A DNA stretch of 22,132 nt from M55B157 sp965657825 (GTDB taxonomy: Bacteria; Actinomycetota; Actinomycetes; S36-B12). The notes under the pieces are model-generated. The model made no database searches, was not told the DNA's origin, and worked only from the letters and a program-made list of their open reading frames with translations. The stretch is from positions 1 through 22,132 of the forward strand of contig CBFHQG010000030.1 of assembly GCA_965657825.1 (NCBI GenBank). The letters run 5' to 3'. The translations under genes were made by a program, and so were the position numbers. Every line of letters starts with the position of its first letter. Position 1 is the stretch's first letter. Below, one piece after another: positions 6,873 to 14,885 of the stretch.

Positions 6873-8570
6873 ATGAAGTCATCGTGGTGGTGGCGTGCAT
6901 TAGGTGGGCCCGACGCTACGTCCTGGCCGGTTCTGCTGATCCCGATTGTGATCGCCCTCCCCACAACCATGCTCAACGCGCGAGTCTGGACCATGCCTGT
7001 AGGTGAAGCGGTACTCGGACAGGTTGTCGGTGCCGTATTCATGATTGCCACACTGCTGGTGGCGCGAGTGTCATGGTTGAGACCTGCACGTCTGGCACGA
7101 CCCCGCAGCACACTCGTGGCGATCACGTTCGCAGCAGCGAGTGTGATGCGCCTGCTTGGCATGGCAGGAGTGTTCGTATTCTTCGATGTTGTCGAGGCGT
7201 GGCCGGTGACGGTCTCGCTCATCAGTGGCGGAGTGGGGCAGGCGATTTTGCTGTGCCTGGGATCGATTGCGACTAACGCACTGCGCAGCCACAGGCGAGC
7301 CATGACGCGGCTTGATGGTGCACGAGGGCGGATTGCCCAAGCAAGGAGCCTTACCATCGAAGAGGTTGGTGCACTGCAGCAAGAGGTGGCAGATGAGGTA
7401 TTGGCGTCGGCGCGTGCGGTGATTGAGTCAGCGCGCCATGATCAGGATCGTCAGCGGTTGAGTGATGCCATTCAACACGCCGCCCTCAACGTTGTCAGAC
7501 CCGCCAGCCATGAGTTGCACTCAGGTGACGCCATAGCAGCCCGAATACGCGAGTCACAGCGCAAGATCCGATGGCGTTCTGTGCTCTCCGGCGTGCGCCC
7601 GGCCACACCGGTCTTAGGTCCTGTCATTTACGAGTTACTGCTTCTGGGAGCGATTTGGGGTTCCTATGGGGCCGAGGTGGCACTGCTCAACCTGGTGGTG
7701 GCCACACCCGTTCTTATCCTTCTCAACCTGGCCCTTCGCCGTGTCTGGCGTCAAGGGATGCTGCGGCGATGGGTGATCGTGTGGCTGGCGGTGGCTTATT
7801 CTTTTGCGAACCTTGTGATCCTGGTGGTGATCATCGGCATCACCGGAGTTCTTGGTTTCGACACAGCGGACCTTGTCGTGGGATTCGGTCTGTACCCGGC
7901 AGGCATGGTCATCAGCGGTGTCTTGGTGAGCGTGGTAGAACGCCAGGATGAAATCGAAGACCGACTCGCTTGGGCGGTTGAGGAAGAGGCTCGAGCAATG
8001 ACGCAGGTCCTGCGTTTGGCCGAAGATGAGCGGCGCCGCCTGGCGCATGTGATGCACGGCCAAGTTCAGGCTGAATTGACCGCGGCGGGGGCAAAACTGT
8101 CTGTGATCGATGGTGGTGATCATGAATCGACCACCGATGTGATCGATTCCCTCTTGGCTCGGCTCGACTCAATCGACATCACGGGTGCCCAGGATCGCAG
8201 GCAGACCCTGGAGGAGCTGTGGGCTACCTGGAGTCTTGCCATCTCGCTGGATGTCGATGTCGCACCAGAAGTTGATGCATTGCTCGTGGCAGATTCGTTG
8301 CTTCAGCAGCGACTGGTCGTGGTCGCATCGGAGGCGATCACGAACGCGGTGCGCCATGGTGTCGATGAGGGGGTCTCGATCGACCTCAGCGGAGAGGATT
8401 CCCAGGTGCGGATCGAGGTACGCAATCGAGGCACCCTGCAGACAGGTTCCTCGGGGCTGGGAACTGTGGAGATCGAGCAGTTCGCCGACTCGTGGTCGGT
8501 GGAGCAAGAAGGTAATGAGGTGGTGTTCACTGCCGCGGTCCGATCGCACACTCAGGTCGACCAGAACTAA
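6873..8570 (+). CDS. Membrane sensor histidine kinase (HisKA_3-like)
   Basis: This 565-aa kinase has two membrane blocks: about four helices at 20-132 and four at 247-355. They flank a soluble, partly helical section (135-245). A coiled linker (358-385) leads to the dimerisation helix DERRRLAHVMHGQVQAEL, with H395 the likely phosphoacceptor. The ATP-binding domain follows, with the N-box SEAITNAVRHG (N491) and a short G-box (SSGLGT). The family motif is normally HD at the phosphoacceptor; here it is HG, so the catalytic acid is missing. The ATG at 6873 has a GAGG-type site about 5 nt upstream, overlapping the end of the regulator gene. The sensed signal cannot be read. The extracytoplasmic loops look short, suggesting that an intramembrane or cytosolic cue is sensed. 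Confidence 0.85.
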   Translation: MKSSWWWRALGGPDATSWPVLLIPIVIALPTTMLNARVWTMPVGEAVLGQVVGAVFMIATLLVARVSWLRPARLARPRSTLVAITFAAASVMRLLGMAGVFVFFDVVEAWPVTVSLISGGVGQAILLCLGSIATNALRSHRRAMTRLDGARGRIAQARSLTIEEVGALQQEVADEVLASARAVIESARHDQDRQRLSDAIQHAALNVVRPASHELHSGDAIAARIRESQRKIRWRSVLSGVRPATPVLGPVIYELLLLGAIWGSYGAEVALLNLVVATPVLILLNLALRRVWRQGMLRRWVIVWLAVAYSFANLVILVVIIGITGVLGFDTADLVVGFGLYPAGMVISGVLVSVVERQDEIEDRLAWAVEEEARAMTQVLRLAEDERRRLAHVMHGQVQAELTAAGAKLSVIDGGDHESTTDVIDSLLARLDSIDITGAQDRRQTLEELWATWSLAISLDVDVAPEVDALLVADSLLQQRLVVVASEAITNAVRHGVDEGVSIDLSGEDSQVRIEVRNRGTLQTGSSGLGTVEIEQFADSWSVEQEGNEVVFTAAVRSHTQVDQN

Positions 8571-8578
8571 CCGCGAAG

Positions 8579-8596
8579 TGTGGGGTTAACCCCACA
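8579..8596. promoter_or_regulatory. Perfect 18-bp palindrome, candidate response-regulator operator
   Basis: TGTGGGGTTAACCCCACA is perfectly self-complementary. If transcription starts at the GTG at 8637, the site spans -58 to -41, the usual place for an activator of a promoter without a good -35. The base pattern near -35 (about 8602-8607) does not resemble TTGACA. A terminator for the kinase gene is an alternative, but no T-tract follows. Confidence 0.5.
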
Positions 8597-8624
8597 TCGC
8601 AGCCAGGCAAGCAGGGGCACTTCC

Positions 8625-8630
8625 TAGCGT
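8625..8630 (+). promoter_or_regulatory. Candidate -10 element (TAGCGT) for a leaderless exported-protein gene
   Basis: TAGCGT is followed by 6 nt and the GTG at 8637. An in-frame stop (8625-8627) directly precedes, so no earlier start exists, and no usable Shine-Dalgarno fits the spacing. This supports leaderless transcription starting at the GTG. Confidence 0.5.
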
Positions 8631-8636
8631 AAGGCT

Positions 8637-10889
8637 GTGGTCGGACCCCCCCTTGTTACCGTTTGGTTGAGTTCCGCCTTGATCGCGGGTTCTCTGATAC
8701 TCGCCGGTCCATCGGGAGCCTCAGTGGAAGTCGGCCCTTCGGCGGATTCAGCTGCCTGCCCGAGTCCGTCTGCAAACTTTTCCAGCGGCGATGGTGCCGC
8801 GGTCCCGTACTCCGTCGATGACTCTGCGGACCTGCAACTGCTGAAGGATGACAGTTCCTACTGGGATGACTCTCTCGTCCAAACAGCTGACATCGACATG
8901 GGCGGATGCGTTTGGGACCGAGGTATCGCGCGTGGCGGCTCCACGTTCCCGGAGTTTTCCGGCGTCTACGACGGGGGAGGCCACGAAGTCTCAGGACTCA
9001 CCGTCTCCTCTAGTTTGAACGCTTCGGCTCAGACAGGTGTAGGGCTGTTCAGCAGAGTCTCCGGCACTATTCGAGACCTTGGATTCGCCGGGCAGGTCAA
9101 TGGCACAGCTACGGATACCGGTTACGTCGGTGGGCTGGTTGGCTGGCTGACATCCGCCGGCTCGATCGAGAACTCCTATGCCACCGGCAATGTTTCGAGT
9201 TCGTACGCCCAAGCCTCCGGTGCTGCTGCCAGCGGTACTGGAGGGCTTGTAGGTGTGGCGAGGGATAGCGCAACGATCAGTGGATCACATGCCACCGGGA
9301 ATGTGTCAGCAAACACACTGGCCGGTGGTCTCGTCGGAAGGACCCTTAATGGGTCTGTCTCCGTCATCGAGTCATATGCGACAGGAAATGTGACGGCCAC
9401 GGCCCCTATCGGAGACGCTGGCGGGCTTGTCGGAAATCTGTCGAATGCGAACGTGGCTCGCTCCTTTGCCACGGGAGACGTCACCGGTGGCACTGATGCG
9501 CAGCACCTGGGGGGTCTCTTCGCCTCAATGACAGCTTCAGTTGTCGTGGATTCGTTCGCTACGGGAGGAGTAAGTGGATGGACCCAGAGCGGCTCCACTT
9601 ACGGACAAGTTGGCGGGATTGTCGGTGACACCACCGGAGGCTCCAACACGATCACGCGCGTTTACTCGGCGACGATCTCTGGAATGTCACCTTCTTCTGG
9701 GGACGACACGACGAATGTGGGTGGCGTAGCGGGGGTCGTTGGGGCCACGACCTGGAACAGCGTGGCGTGGAATAGTCAAACTGCCGCTCCGCTTGTCGTC
9801 AACCCGATAGGAAGCACCGCAACAGTTCCGGGTGTGACAGGCTTCACCACCAGTGAAATGACGGATGACAGCACATACACATCCCCGACTGGTTTGGATT
9901 GGAACGCAGGAGGTTCGCTGACGATCGCTCCTGGATTCGACCCGAGTTACACCTGGGGAATGTGCGCAACAGTCAACAACGGCTATCCGTTCCTAACCGG
10001 CACGTACGCGATCAACCCATGTGCTTCGGCACCGCCTGCTCCTCAGAGTCCAGTGGCGACGGGTGGGAATACGTCTGCCAACGTGACCTGGGCGGCCCCT
10101 GCAAGTGATGGGGGATCAGCGCTTACCGGCTACACCGTGACTGCGAGCCCGGGCGGCCAGACGTGCGCGACGGTGCCACCCACGACGACGTGCATGGTGA
10201 CAGGCTTGACCAATGGCACCTCCTACACCTTCGATGTCACGGCAACGAACGCAGTAGGGCCCAGCGCCGCTGCGACATCGAATGCAGTCACTCCAGCAGC
10301 CCCGACCCCACCTGCGCCGGAACCCAGCGTCCCACCGTCGGAGCCGTTGAATGTCATCGGAATTGCGGGCGATGCGTCAGCGGTGATTTCGTGGGATCCG
10401 CCGGCGTCGGCTGGGTCATTCGCGGTCACTGACTATCAAGCTGTGGTGAGCCCGGGTGGGCAGTCGTGCACCGCCAAAGCCCCCAACTTGACCTGCACCA
10501 TCACTGGTCTGACGAATGGCACGACCTACACCGTCATCGTGCGGGCGTTGAATGGTTCTGGCTGGGGCGCGTGGTCGGATCCATCGGCGTCATTCACCCC
10601 TGTCGACCCGGTGACGAAAACCATCGTGATCACGGGAACACGAGCCGATCTCGACGGCCGTCGAGGAGTCCAAGCATTCGGAGAGACCACCGGGCTGGTA
10701 GGCGCGACAGTGCAGGCGCGCGTGCATCTCTCCGGTGAAATCAATTACTACGACGGGTCCCGCCGCCGAGTGCGAGACGACGGCACCTTCACCTGGCAGC
10801 GCAAGACCAATAAGAAGGTATACGTCTACTTCCGCGTCGTTGATGATCCCGCGATCCGCTCCAATCGGCTCACCATCCCCATCGGCTAA
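8637..10889 (+). CDS. Exported GLUG-repeat protein with two FN3 domains and a shared C-terminal 'FTWQR' domain
   Basis: This is a probable secreted or surface protein of 750 aa. A hydrophobic signal segment (about 5-28) has an uncharged N-region. Seven repeats with the GLUG core (GGLVG or variants) are each followed by an (Y/H/F)ATGNV-like strand between about 162 and 380. Two fibronectin type III domains follow (about 464-553 and 567-654), each with a Cys pair (C510/C519, C611/C620). The last 90 residues (660-750) contain FGETTGLVGA, FTWQRKTNKKVYVYFRVV and RSNRLTIPIG, and recur in the next gene. GLUG proteins are generally thought to be adhesins or matrix proteins. There is no LPXTG motif or C-terminal membrane helix, so the mode of attachment is unknown. 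The next gene starts at the base after the stop. Confidence 0.82.
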   Translation: MVGPPLVTVWLSSALIAGSLILAGPSGASVEVGPSADSAACPSPSANFSSGDGAAVPYSVDDSADLQLLKDDSSYWDDSLVQTADIDMGGCVWDRGIARGGSTFPEFSGVYDGGGHEVSGLTVSSSLNASAQTGVGLFSRVSGTIRDLGFAGQVNGTATDTGYVGGLVGWLTSAGSIENSYATGNVSSSYAQASGAAASGTGGLVGVARDSATISGSHATGNVSANTLAGGLVGRTLNGSVSVIESYATGNVTATAPIGDAGGLVGNLSNANVARSFATGDVTGGTDAQHLGGLFASMTASVVVDSFATGGVSGWTQSGSTYGQVGGIVGDTTGGSNTITRVYSATISGMSPSSGDDTTNVGGVAGVVGATTWNSVAWNSQTAAPLVVNPIGSTATVPGVTGFTTSEMTDDSTYTSPTGLDWNAGGSLTIAPGFDPSYTWGMCATVNNGYPFLTGTYAINPCASAPPAPQSPVATGGNTSANVTWAAPASDGGSALTGYTVTASPGGQTCATVPPTTTCMVTGLTNGTSYTFDVTATNAVGPSAAATSNAVTPAAPTPPAPEPSVPPSEPLNVIGIAGDASAVISWDPPASAGSFAVTDYQAVVSPGGQSCTAKAPNLTCTITGLTNGTTYTVIVRALNGSGWGAWSDPSASFTPVDPVTKTIVITGTRADLDGRRGVQAFGETTGLVGATVQARVHLSGEINYYDGSRRRVRDDGTFTWQRKTNKKVYVYFRVVDDPAIRSNRLTIPIG
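10332..10886 (+). repeat. Copy 1 of a duplicated FN3 plus C-terminal module
   Basis: This segment is repeated at 12441-12986 with high DNA similarity. It includes an identical 34-nt run (10365-10398 against 12474-12507). The offset shifts from 2109 to 2100 bp through one three-codon indel. Identity this extended, including at silent positions, points to duplication or gene conversion between the neighbouring genes. Confidence 0.85.
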
Positions 10890-12989
10890 ATGCTTCCCCC
10901 TAGGTCGTCACCCAAAGCGGACACCACGCGTCACATCGGTGTGATGGTGGCAATCGTCTTGTTGCTGCTGGGAGGCCTGGTCGTCACTCGGGCGCAGGCG
11001 GCAGCAGACGAGGGACAAAGCGAAACCCGAGTCGAGACCGTCCTGTCGCAGGCAGCCCCGGATGGCATCTGGGGATCCTTCACTCCCCTGGGCAACGGGA
11101 TGAGCGACGACGTGTATGCCCTGGCGCTGCATGATGACACCCTGTTTGCTGGCGGTGCGTTCTTCTATGGCTCGGGGTTCATGGGTGCCTCAGGCGTGGT
11201 GGGAACGAATCGGATCGCGGCCTGGTCATTGATCGATGACACCTGGTCGGCTCTCGGAACTGGGGTGAATGGAAACGACGTGTACGCCCTCGCGGCCGAA
11301 GATGACACGCTCTACGCCGGGGGGGTATTCACAGATGCATCCGGTGTCGCGAACACGGCGAACATTGCGACCTGGTCTGCAGTTGACGATACATGGACTC
11401 CCCTTGCCAACGGAACTAGCAACACGGTGGCGGCCATTCACGCCCCCGCCCGAAGCGCGGGAGATGACACCGTGTTCGTCGGCGGGGCTTTCACGGGCAC
11501 CCTTACCGCTCCCGGTGCAGTCAGGATTGCGACCTGGTCGGACGACACGTGGGGAGCGATGGGTCTTGGCGCAAGCAGCACGGTGACCTCCCTGGTGTCC
11601 ACAGACGACACCGTGTACGCGGGCGGCAACTTCAGTTTCGGCGCGCCACCATTCACCGGGATGTCAGGGATCCCGAACACGAACAGGGTGGCTGCATGGT
11701 CACTTGCCGATGACACATGGTCAACTCTGGGGAGCGGAGCGAATAGTTGGGTCTATGCGCTCGCACCCCGCGGGGGTGACCTCTTCGTTGGCGGGGCATT
11801 TACCAGTGTCTCCGCGGTAGCGAGCACCAGCAGGATCGCAATGTGGTCCAACACCTCCGGGGCATGGAGCGCCGTGGGAGGAGGCTTGGATGGCGATGTT
11901 CGATCTCTGGTCCTTGATGCCTCTCGGGATCTCCTCTACGTCGGAGGGTCATTCAGTTCCTCGAGTAACGCGAACCTGGCACGCGTTGCGGTCTGGGACA
12001 TCGCGATCGCCGAATGGATTCCTTTGCAGTTCGCCGTCGGCAGCGGCGGAGCGAACGGGGCAGTTCGCTCCATGACCCTCGATGACTCGATCCTGTATGT
12101 GGGCGGCGCCTTCACCGATGCGGGAGGAGATACGGACGCGGACTACATCGCTCAATGGAAATGGAATCCGCCTCGAGGTGCGAATGCGGTGAATGCGTCG
12201 GCGGATGACACCATCACGGTCACCGGCCAGGGATTCGTCGGCGTACCTGCCAGTGGGGCAGTACGCATCGGATCGACGCCAGCGACTTACACGCGCGACG
12301 ACTCGGTGACCCTCTCGGTGCGCGTGCCAGGGCTGAGTAATGGAACTTTCGCAATCCATGTCGATGCCGTGGGTGGCGAGGGGAGCGTGGGCACGGTGAC
12401 GGTCAGTGGGTCCGCCCCGCCCGCTCCGCCTCCGGTGTTCCCACCGTCTGAGCCGCTCAATGTCATCGGAGTGGCGGGCGATGCGTCAGCGGTGATTTCG
12501 TGGGATCGGCCAGCCTCAGCGGGGTCGTTCCCCATCACGGACTACCAGGTCGAGGTCAGCCCAGGAGGGCATTCCTGTGTGGTGAAGGTGCCCGATCTGA
12601 GTTGCACTATTGCCGGACTTACCAACGGCACGGACTACACCGCGAGAGTGCGTGCACTCAACGGTGCCGGTTGGGGACCATGGTCCTCTCCATCGGAGCC
12701 CTTCACTCCGGTTGAGCGGACCATCGTTGTCATCGGGACGCGTGCGCAGATCAAGGGCCGATCCGGAGTTCGGGCTTTCGGGGAGACGACCGGATTAGTG
12801 GGCGCGAGGCTGCAGGCGCGGGTTCATCTCTCCGGTGAAATCAACTACTACGGCGGGTCCCGTCGGACGGTGGCGCAGGACGGGTCGTTCACCTGGCAGC
12901 GGCGCACCAACAAGAAGGTGTACGTCTACTTCCGTGTCGTGGATGACACTGCGGTGCGCTCGAATCGCATCATCATCCCGATCAGATGA
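10890..12989 (+). CDS. Exported seven-repeat beta-propeller protein with IPT-like, FN3 and shared C-terminal domains
   Basis: This 699-aa protein has a signal peptide: basic N-region, hydrophobic core at about 17-33, likely cleavage after AQA near 37. Seven repeats of roughly 50 residues cover about 60-426. Each has the pattern V(Y)ALA..DDTL(Y/F)AGG.F followed by RIA.WS..DDTW..LG.G, as expected for a seven-bladed kelch-like propeller. An IPT/TIG-like beta domain (about 427-507), one FN3 domain (518-606) and the terminal module (609-699, FTWQRRTNKKVYVYFRVV, RSNRIIIPIR) follow. Its ATG directly abuts the upstream TAA, so the two exported proteins are probably co-translated. No catalytic residues are evident. 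A ligand-binding or adhesion role is inference. It ends 9 bp from the convergent VKOR gene. Confidence 0.82.
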   Translation: MLPPRSSPKADTTRHIGVMVAIVLLLLGGLVVTRAQAAADEGQSETRVETVLSQAAPDGIWGSFTPLGNGMSDDVYALALHDDTLFAGGAFFYGSGFMGASGVVGTNRIAAWSLIDDTWSALGTGVNGNDVYALAAEDDTLYAGGVFTDASGVANTANIATWSAVDDTWTPLANGTSNTVAAIHAPARSAGDDTVFVGGAFTGTLTAPGAVRIATWSDDTWGAMGLGASSTVTSLVSTDDTVYAGGNFSFGAPPFTGMSGIPNTNRVAAWSLADDTWSTLGSGANSWVYALAPRGGDLFVGGAFTSVSAVASTSRIAMWSNTSGAWSAVGGGLDGDVRSLVLDASRDLLYVGGSFSSSSNANLARVAVWDIAIAEWIPLQFAVGSGGANGAVRSMTLDDSILYVGGAFTDAGGDTDADYIAQWKWNPPRGANAVNASADDTITVTGQGFVGVPASGAVRIGSTPATYTRDDSVTLSVRVPGLSNGTFAIHVDAVGGEGSVGTVTVSGSAPPAPPPVFPPSEPLNVIGVAGDASAVISWDRPASAGSFPITDYQVEVSPGGHSCVVKVPDLSCTIAGLTNGTDYTARVRALNGAGWGPWSSPSEPFTPVERTIVVIGTRAQIKGRSGVRAFGETTGLVGARLQARVHLSGEINYYGGSRRTVAQDGSFTWQRRTNKKVYVYFRVVDDTAVRSNRIIIPIR
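12441..12986 (+). repeat. Copy 2 of the duplicated FN3 plus C-terminal module
   Basis: This is the partner of the 10332-10886 segment. It encodes the FN3 domain and the last ~90 residues of the propeller protein, with the same order, the same motifs and long identical DNA stretches. Confidence 0.85.
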
Positions 12990-12998
12990 CCGAGGCGC

Positions 12999-13604
12999 TC
13001 AGCCGAGGTATTTACTCAACACAGCGGCGGCGATGAGGGCCAGGATGATCGCGAGCACGCCGAAGTCCACACCGATGCGCAGCCATCGCGTCACGGTTGC
13101 GTGGGCACGTGCTGATAGCCCGAGGTTGTTGTCCAGCAGGTTGATGCGGGTGATGGAGAACATCACGAACGTCGTCGCCACCGTGACGGTCAGGCACCAC
13201 GGGCACAGTGCGCCGATGACGAAGTAGGATTGGAAGAACAGCCAGTAGGCGAATATGAAACCGATGGCGTAGACGATCTGGGCGCCGATCATGATCCACC
13301 GCGGGAACCGCACCCCGGATAGGCCGGCGACCGCGATCGTGATGACGACGGGTTCGGCCATCAGGCCCAGATAGGCGTTGGGGAAGCCCAGCAGGTTGGC
13401 CTGCCAGGACAGGCCGACCTTGCTGCACGAGATCGTCGCGGAGATATCGCAGGTGAACTGCGCGTTGGGGTCAGCGGCGAGTTCGATCGCGTCGATGGCG
13501 AGCACGAACGATGCGAAGAGGCTGATGATCGCGAAGATGAGCATTTCCGCATAGACCCAGCGGTGCAGGGCGCGCACGGGTGCCGATGACTCCGTGATCG
13601 TCAT
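12999..13604 (-). CDS. Vitamin K epoxide reductase (VKOR) family membrane protein
   Basis: This is a disulfide-bond-forming quinone reductase of the membrane, the actinobacterial counterpart of DsbB. Its 201 aa hold about five membrane helices. The conserved cysteines are all present: the loop pair C52 and C60 (CDISATISC, followed by SKVGLSW) and the active-site CPWC (C134, C137). The usual GFPNAYLGL motif follows the loop. The gene starts 9 nt after the nitrilase-family stop, so it is probably the last gene of that transcript. No thioredoxin-like DsbA partner is visible in the window or fused to it. It ends convergently with the propeller gene, leaving no room for a separate terminator. Confidence 0.93.
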   Translation of the reverse strand: MTITESSAPVRALHRWVYAEMLIFAIISLFASFVLAIDAIELAADPNAQFTCDISATISCSKVGLSWQANLLGFPNAYLGLMAEPVVITIAVAGLSGVRFPRWIMIGAQIVYAIGFIFAYWLFFQSYFVIGALCPWCLTVTVATTFVMFSITRINLLDNNLGLSARAHATVTRWLRIGVDFGVLAIILALIAAAVLSKYLG

Positions 13605-13613
13605 GGGTCGAAC

Positions 13614-14393
13614 TCACACCCGGTCGCCGAGTGCGGGGAAGGTGTCGCGCCACTGCTGGGCCCTCGACACCTGCACCTCACCGGTGAAGACCTGTTCTGA
13701 ACCGTCAGCCTCGACGACGACTTCGCCGAGCGGGTCGATGATCGCCGAATAGCCACCCAGTTCCGTCCCCGCTTGCAACCCGACACCGTTGCAGGCCACC
13801 ACCCAGGCCAGATCCTCGATCGCGCGTGCCCGCAGCAGCACCCGCCAGTGCTCGATGCGCTTGGTGGGCCAACCTGAGGTGATGAGGAACGATTCGGCTC
13901 CGGCATCGACCAGGGCACGGAACTGCTCGGGGAAACGCAGGTCGTAACACGTCGCCAGCCCGGTCTTGCCCAGCGGTGTGTCGACGACGACGTAGTCCTC
14001 TCCCGCACTCATCACACTCGGCTCGCCACCGTCGAACCCGAACAGGTGCACCTTGCGATAGGTCGCGGCGATCGTGCCGTCGAGGTCGAACAGCACCGAG
14101 GTGTTGAAGGTGTGCCCTTCGCCGTCGCGCTCGGGGAAGGAACCCATGTGCAGCCAGGTGCGCTCTTGGGCGGCGATATCGGAGAACGCCGCGACCAGGG
14201 GGCCGTCCAGCGGTTCGCCGAACTCCTTCGAGGCGTGGATGTCGAACGCGCCGGCAAGCCAGAGTTCGGGCAGCACGACCAGATCGGCGCCGTCGCAGGC
14301 CGCGCGCGTCAGATCGATGGCGCGATCGACGCGCGCAGGCGGTGCCTCGGTGGCGGTGTTCTGTGCGAGCTGGACCAGGGCAACGGACGTCAC
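13614..14393 (-). CDS. Nitrilase-superfamily carbon-nitrogen hydrolase
   Basis: This is an amidase-type hydrolase. The Glu-Lys-Cys triad is visible: E43 in VVLPELWLAG, K114 in YRKVHLFGF and C149 in GLATCYDLRFPE. The 259-aa length fits the small nitrilase branches (omega-amidase/NIT2-like or deaminated-glutathione amidase-like). The GTG at 14393 is preferred: the protein then begins VTSVALVQL, as in the family. A TAGGGT element lies 7 nt upstream. A longer GTG start at 14417 would place that element inside the coding sequence. The substrate is not resolved. It is followed by VKOR after 9 nt and preceded by the rhodanese gene after 42 nt. Confidence 0.9.
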   Translation of the reverse strand: MTSVALVQLAQNTATEAPPARVDRAIDLTRAACDGADLVVLPELWLAGAFDIHASKEFGEPLDGPLVAAFSDIAAQERTWLHMGSFPERDGEGHTFNTSVLFDLDGTIAATYRKVHLFGFDGGEPSVMSAGEDYVVVDTPLGKTGLATCYDLRFPEQFRALVDAGAESFLITSGWPTKRIEHWRVLLRARAIEDLAWVVACNGVGLQAGTELGGYSAIIDPLGEVVVEADGSEQVFTGEVQVSRAQQWRDTFPALGDRV

Positions 14394-14400
14394 GCCCCTC

Positions 14401-14406
14401 ACCCTA
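14401..14406 (-). promoter_or_regulatory. Candidate -10 element (TAGGGT) for the nitrilase-family gene
   Basis: On the minus strand TAGGGT is followed by 7 nt and the GTG at 14393. No Shine-Dalgarno is positioned for that start. This fits the leaderless pattern seen elsewhere in the window and decides the start. Confidence 0.45.
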
Positions 14407-14435
14407 GGCCAGGTCACAGGCCTCGCGGAGGGGAC

Positions 14436-14885
14436 TTAGGTCGTAGGAAGTGACGTACCCTTCAGGTCGGAGAAGCCACCGTTGAGGTCGTAGATGTGCA
14501 CGTATCCCAGGCCGGCCATTTGCGCGGTGGCAGCAGCCGAGCGGTTGCCGGTGCGGCAGTAGACGGCGTAGGTCGCACCCGGATCGAGCTGGGCGATCTG
14601 CGCGGCGAAGTCGGGGTATTCGACCGGGATGTTCAGCGCGCCCTCGACGTGGCCGGCGTTGAACTCCTCGGGGGTGCGCACGTCGATGATCACGGTGCCG
14701 GGGGTCTCGGCGGCGTTCACCCAGGTGGGCACGTCGACACGCTCGGGGCTCGCGGGCTTCGTGGCCGCGGCGGTGGGGGCCGGTGCCGGGGAGGAATCCG
14801 AGGACGAGCAGCCCGCCAGCCCGGCGGGGGCCACGAGCAGGGCGGTCAGGGCGAGGATCGGGAGGATGCGACGTGTCTTCTGCAT
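14436..14885 (-). CDS. Rhodanese-domain lipoprotein
   Basis: This is an exported single-domain rhodanese (sulfurtransferase) of 149 aa. The N-terminus is basic (KTRR), followed by a hydrophobic stretch and the lipobox LAGC, with C26 the predicted lipidated residue. A Ser/Pro/Ala linker runs to about 48. The rhodanese domain has IIDVRTPEEFNAGHVEGALNIP and the active-site loop CRTGNRS with catalytic C110. It ends in GGFSDLKG. The ATG at 14885 is chosen over one at 14924 because it begins a proper lipoprotein signal and is preceded by a -10-like TACCCT 7 nt away. A G-rich palindrome overlaps the start. The gene follows CopD-CtaG on the same strand by 35 bp. Confidence 0.9.
   Translation of the reverse strand: MQKTRRILPILALTALLVAPAGLAGCSSSDSSPAPAPTAAATKPASPERVDVPTWVNAAETPGTVIIDVRTPEEFNAGHVEGALNIPVEYPDFAAQIAQLDPGATYAVYCRTGNRSAAATAQMAGLGYVHIYDLNGGFSDLKGTSLPTT

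Noticed and set aside
8579..8596. Reading the 18-bp palindrome as a rho-independent terminator of the kinase gene
   Set aside because: No T-run follows it, and a fully symmetric DNA palindrome with no loop fits a protein-binding site better. It cannot be fully excluded.
9130..9760. GLUG-coding DNA repeats as a mobile or variable-number tandem repeat
   Set aside because: The similarity is at protein level with scattered codon differences and unequal unit lengths, so this is an old protein repeat, not recent DNA tandem repetition.
12990..12998. Bidirectional terminator between the convergent propeller and VKOR genes
   Set aside because: Only 9 bp separate the stops. The local GAG-GCG-CTC symmetry is too short to call a hairpin.
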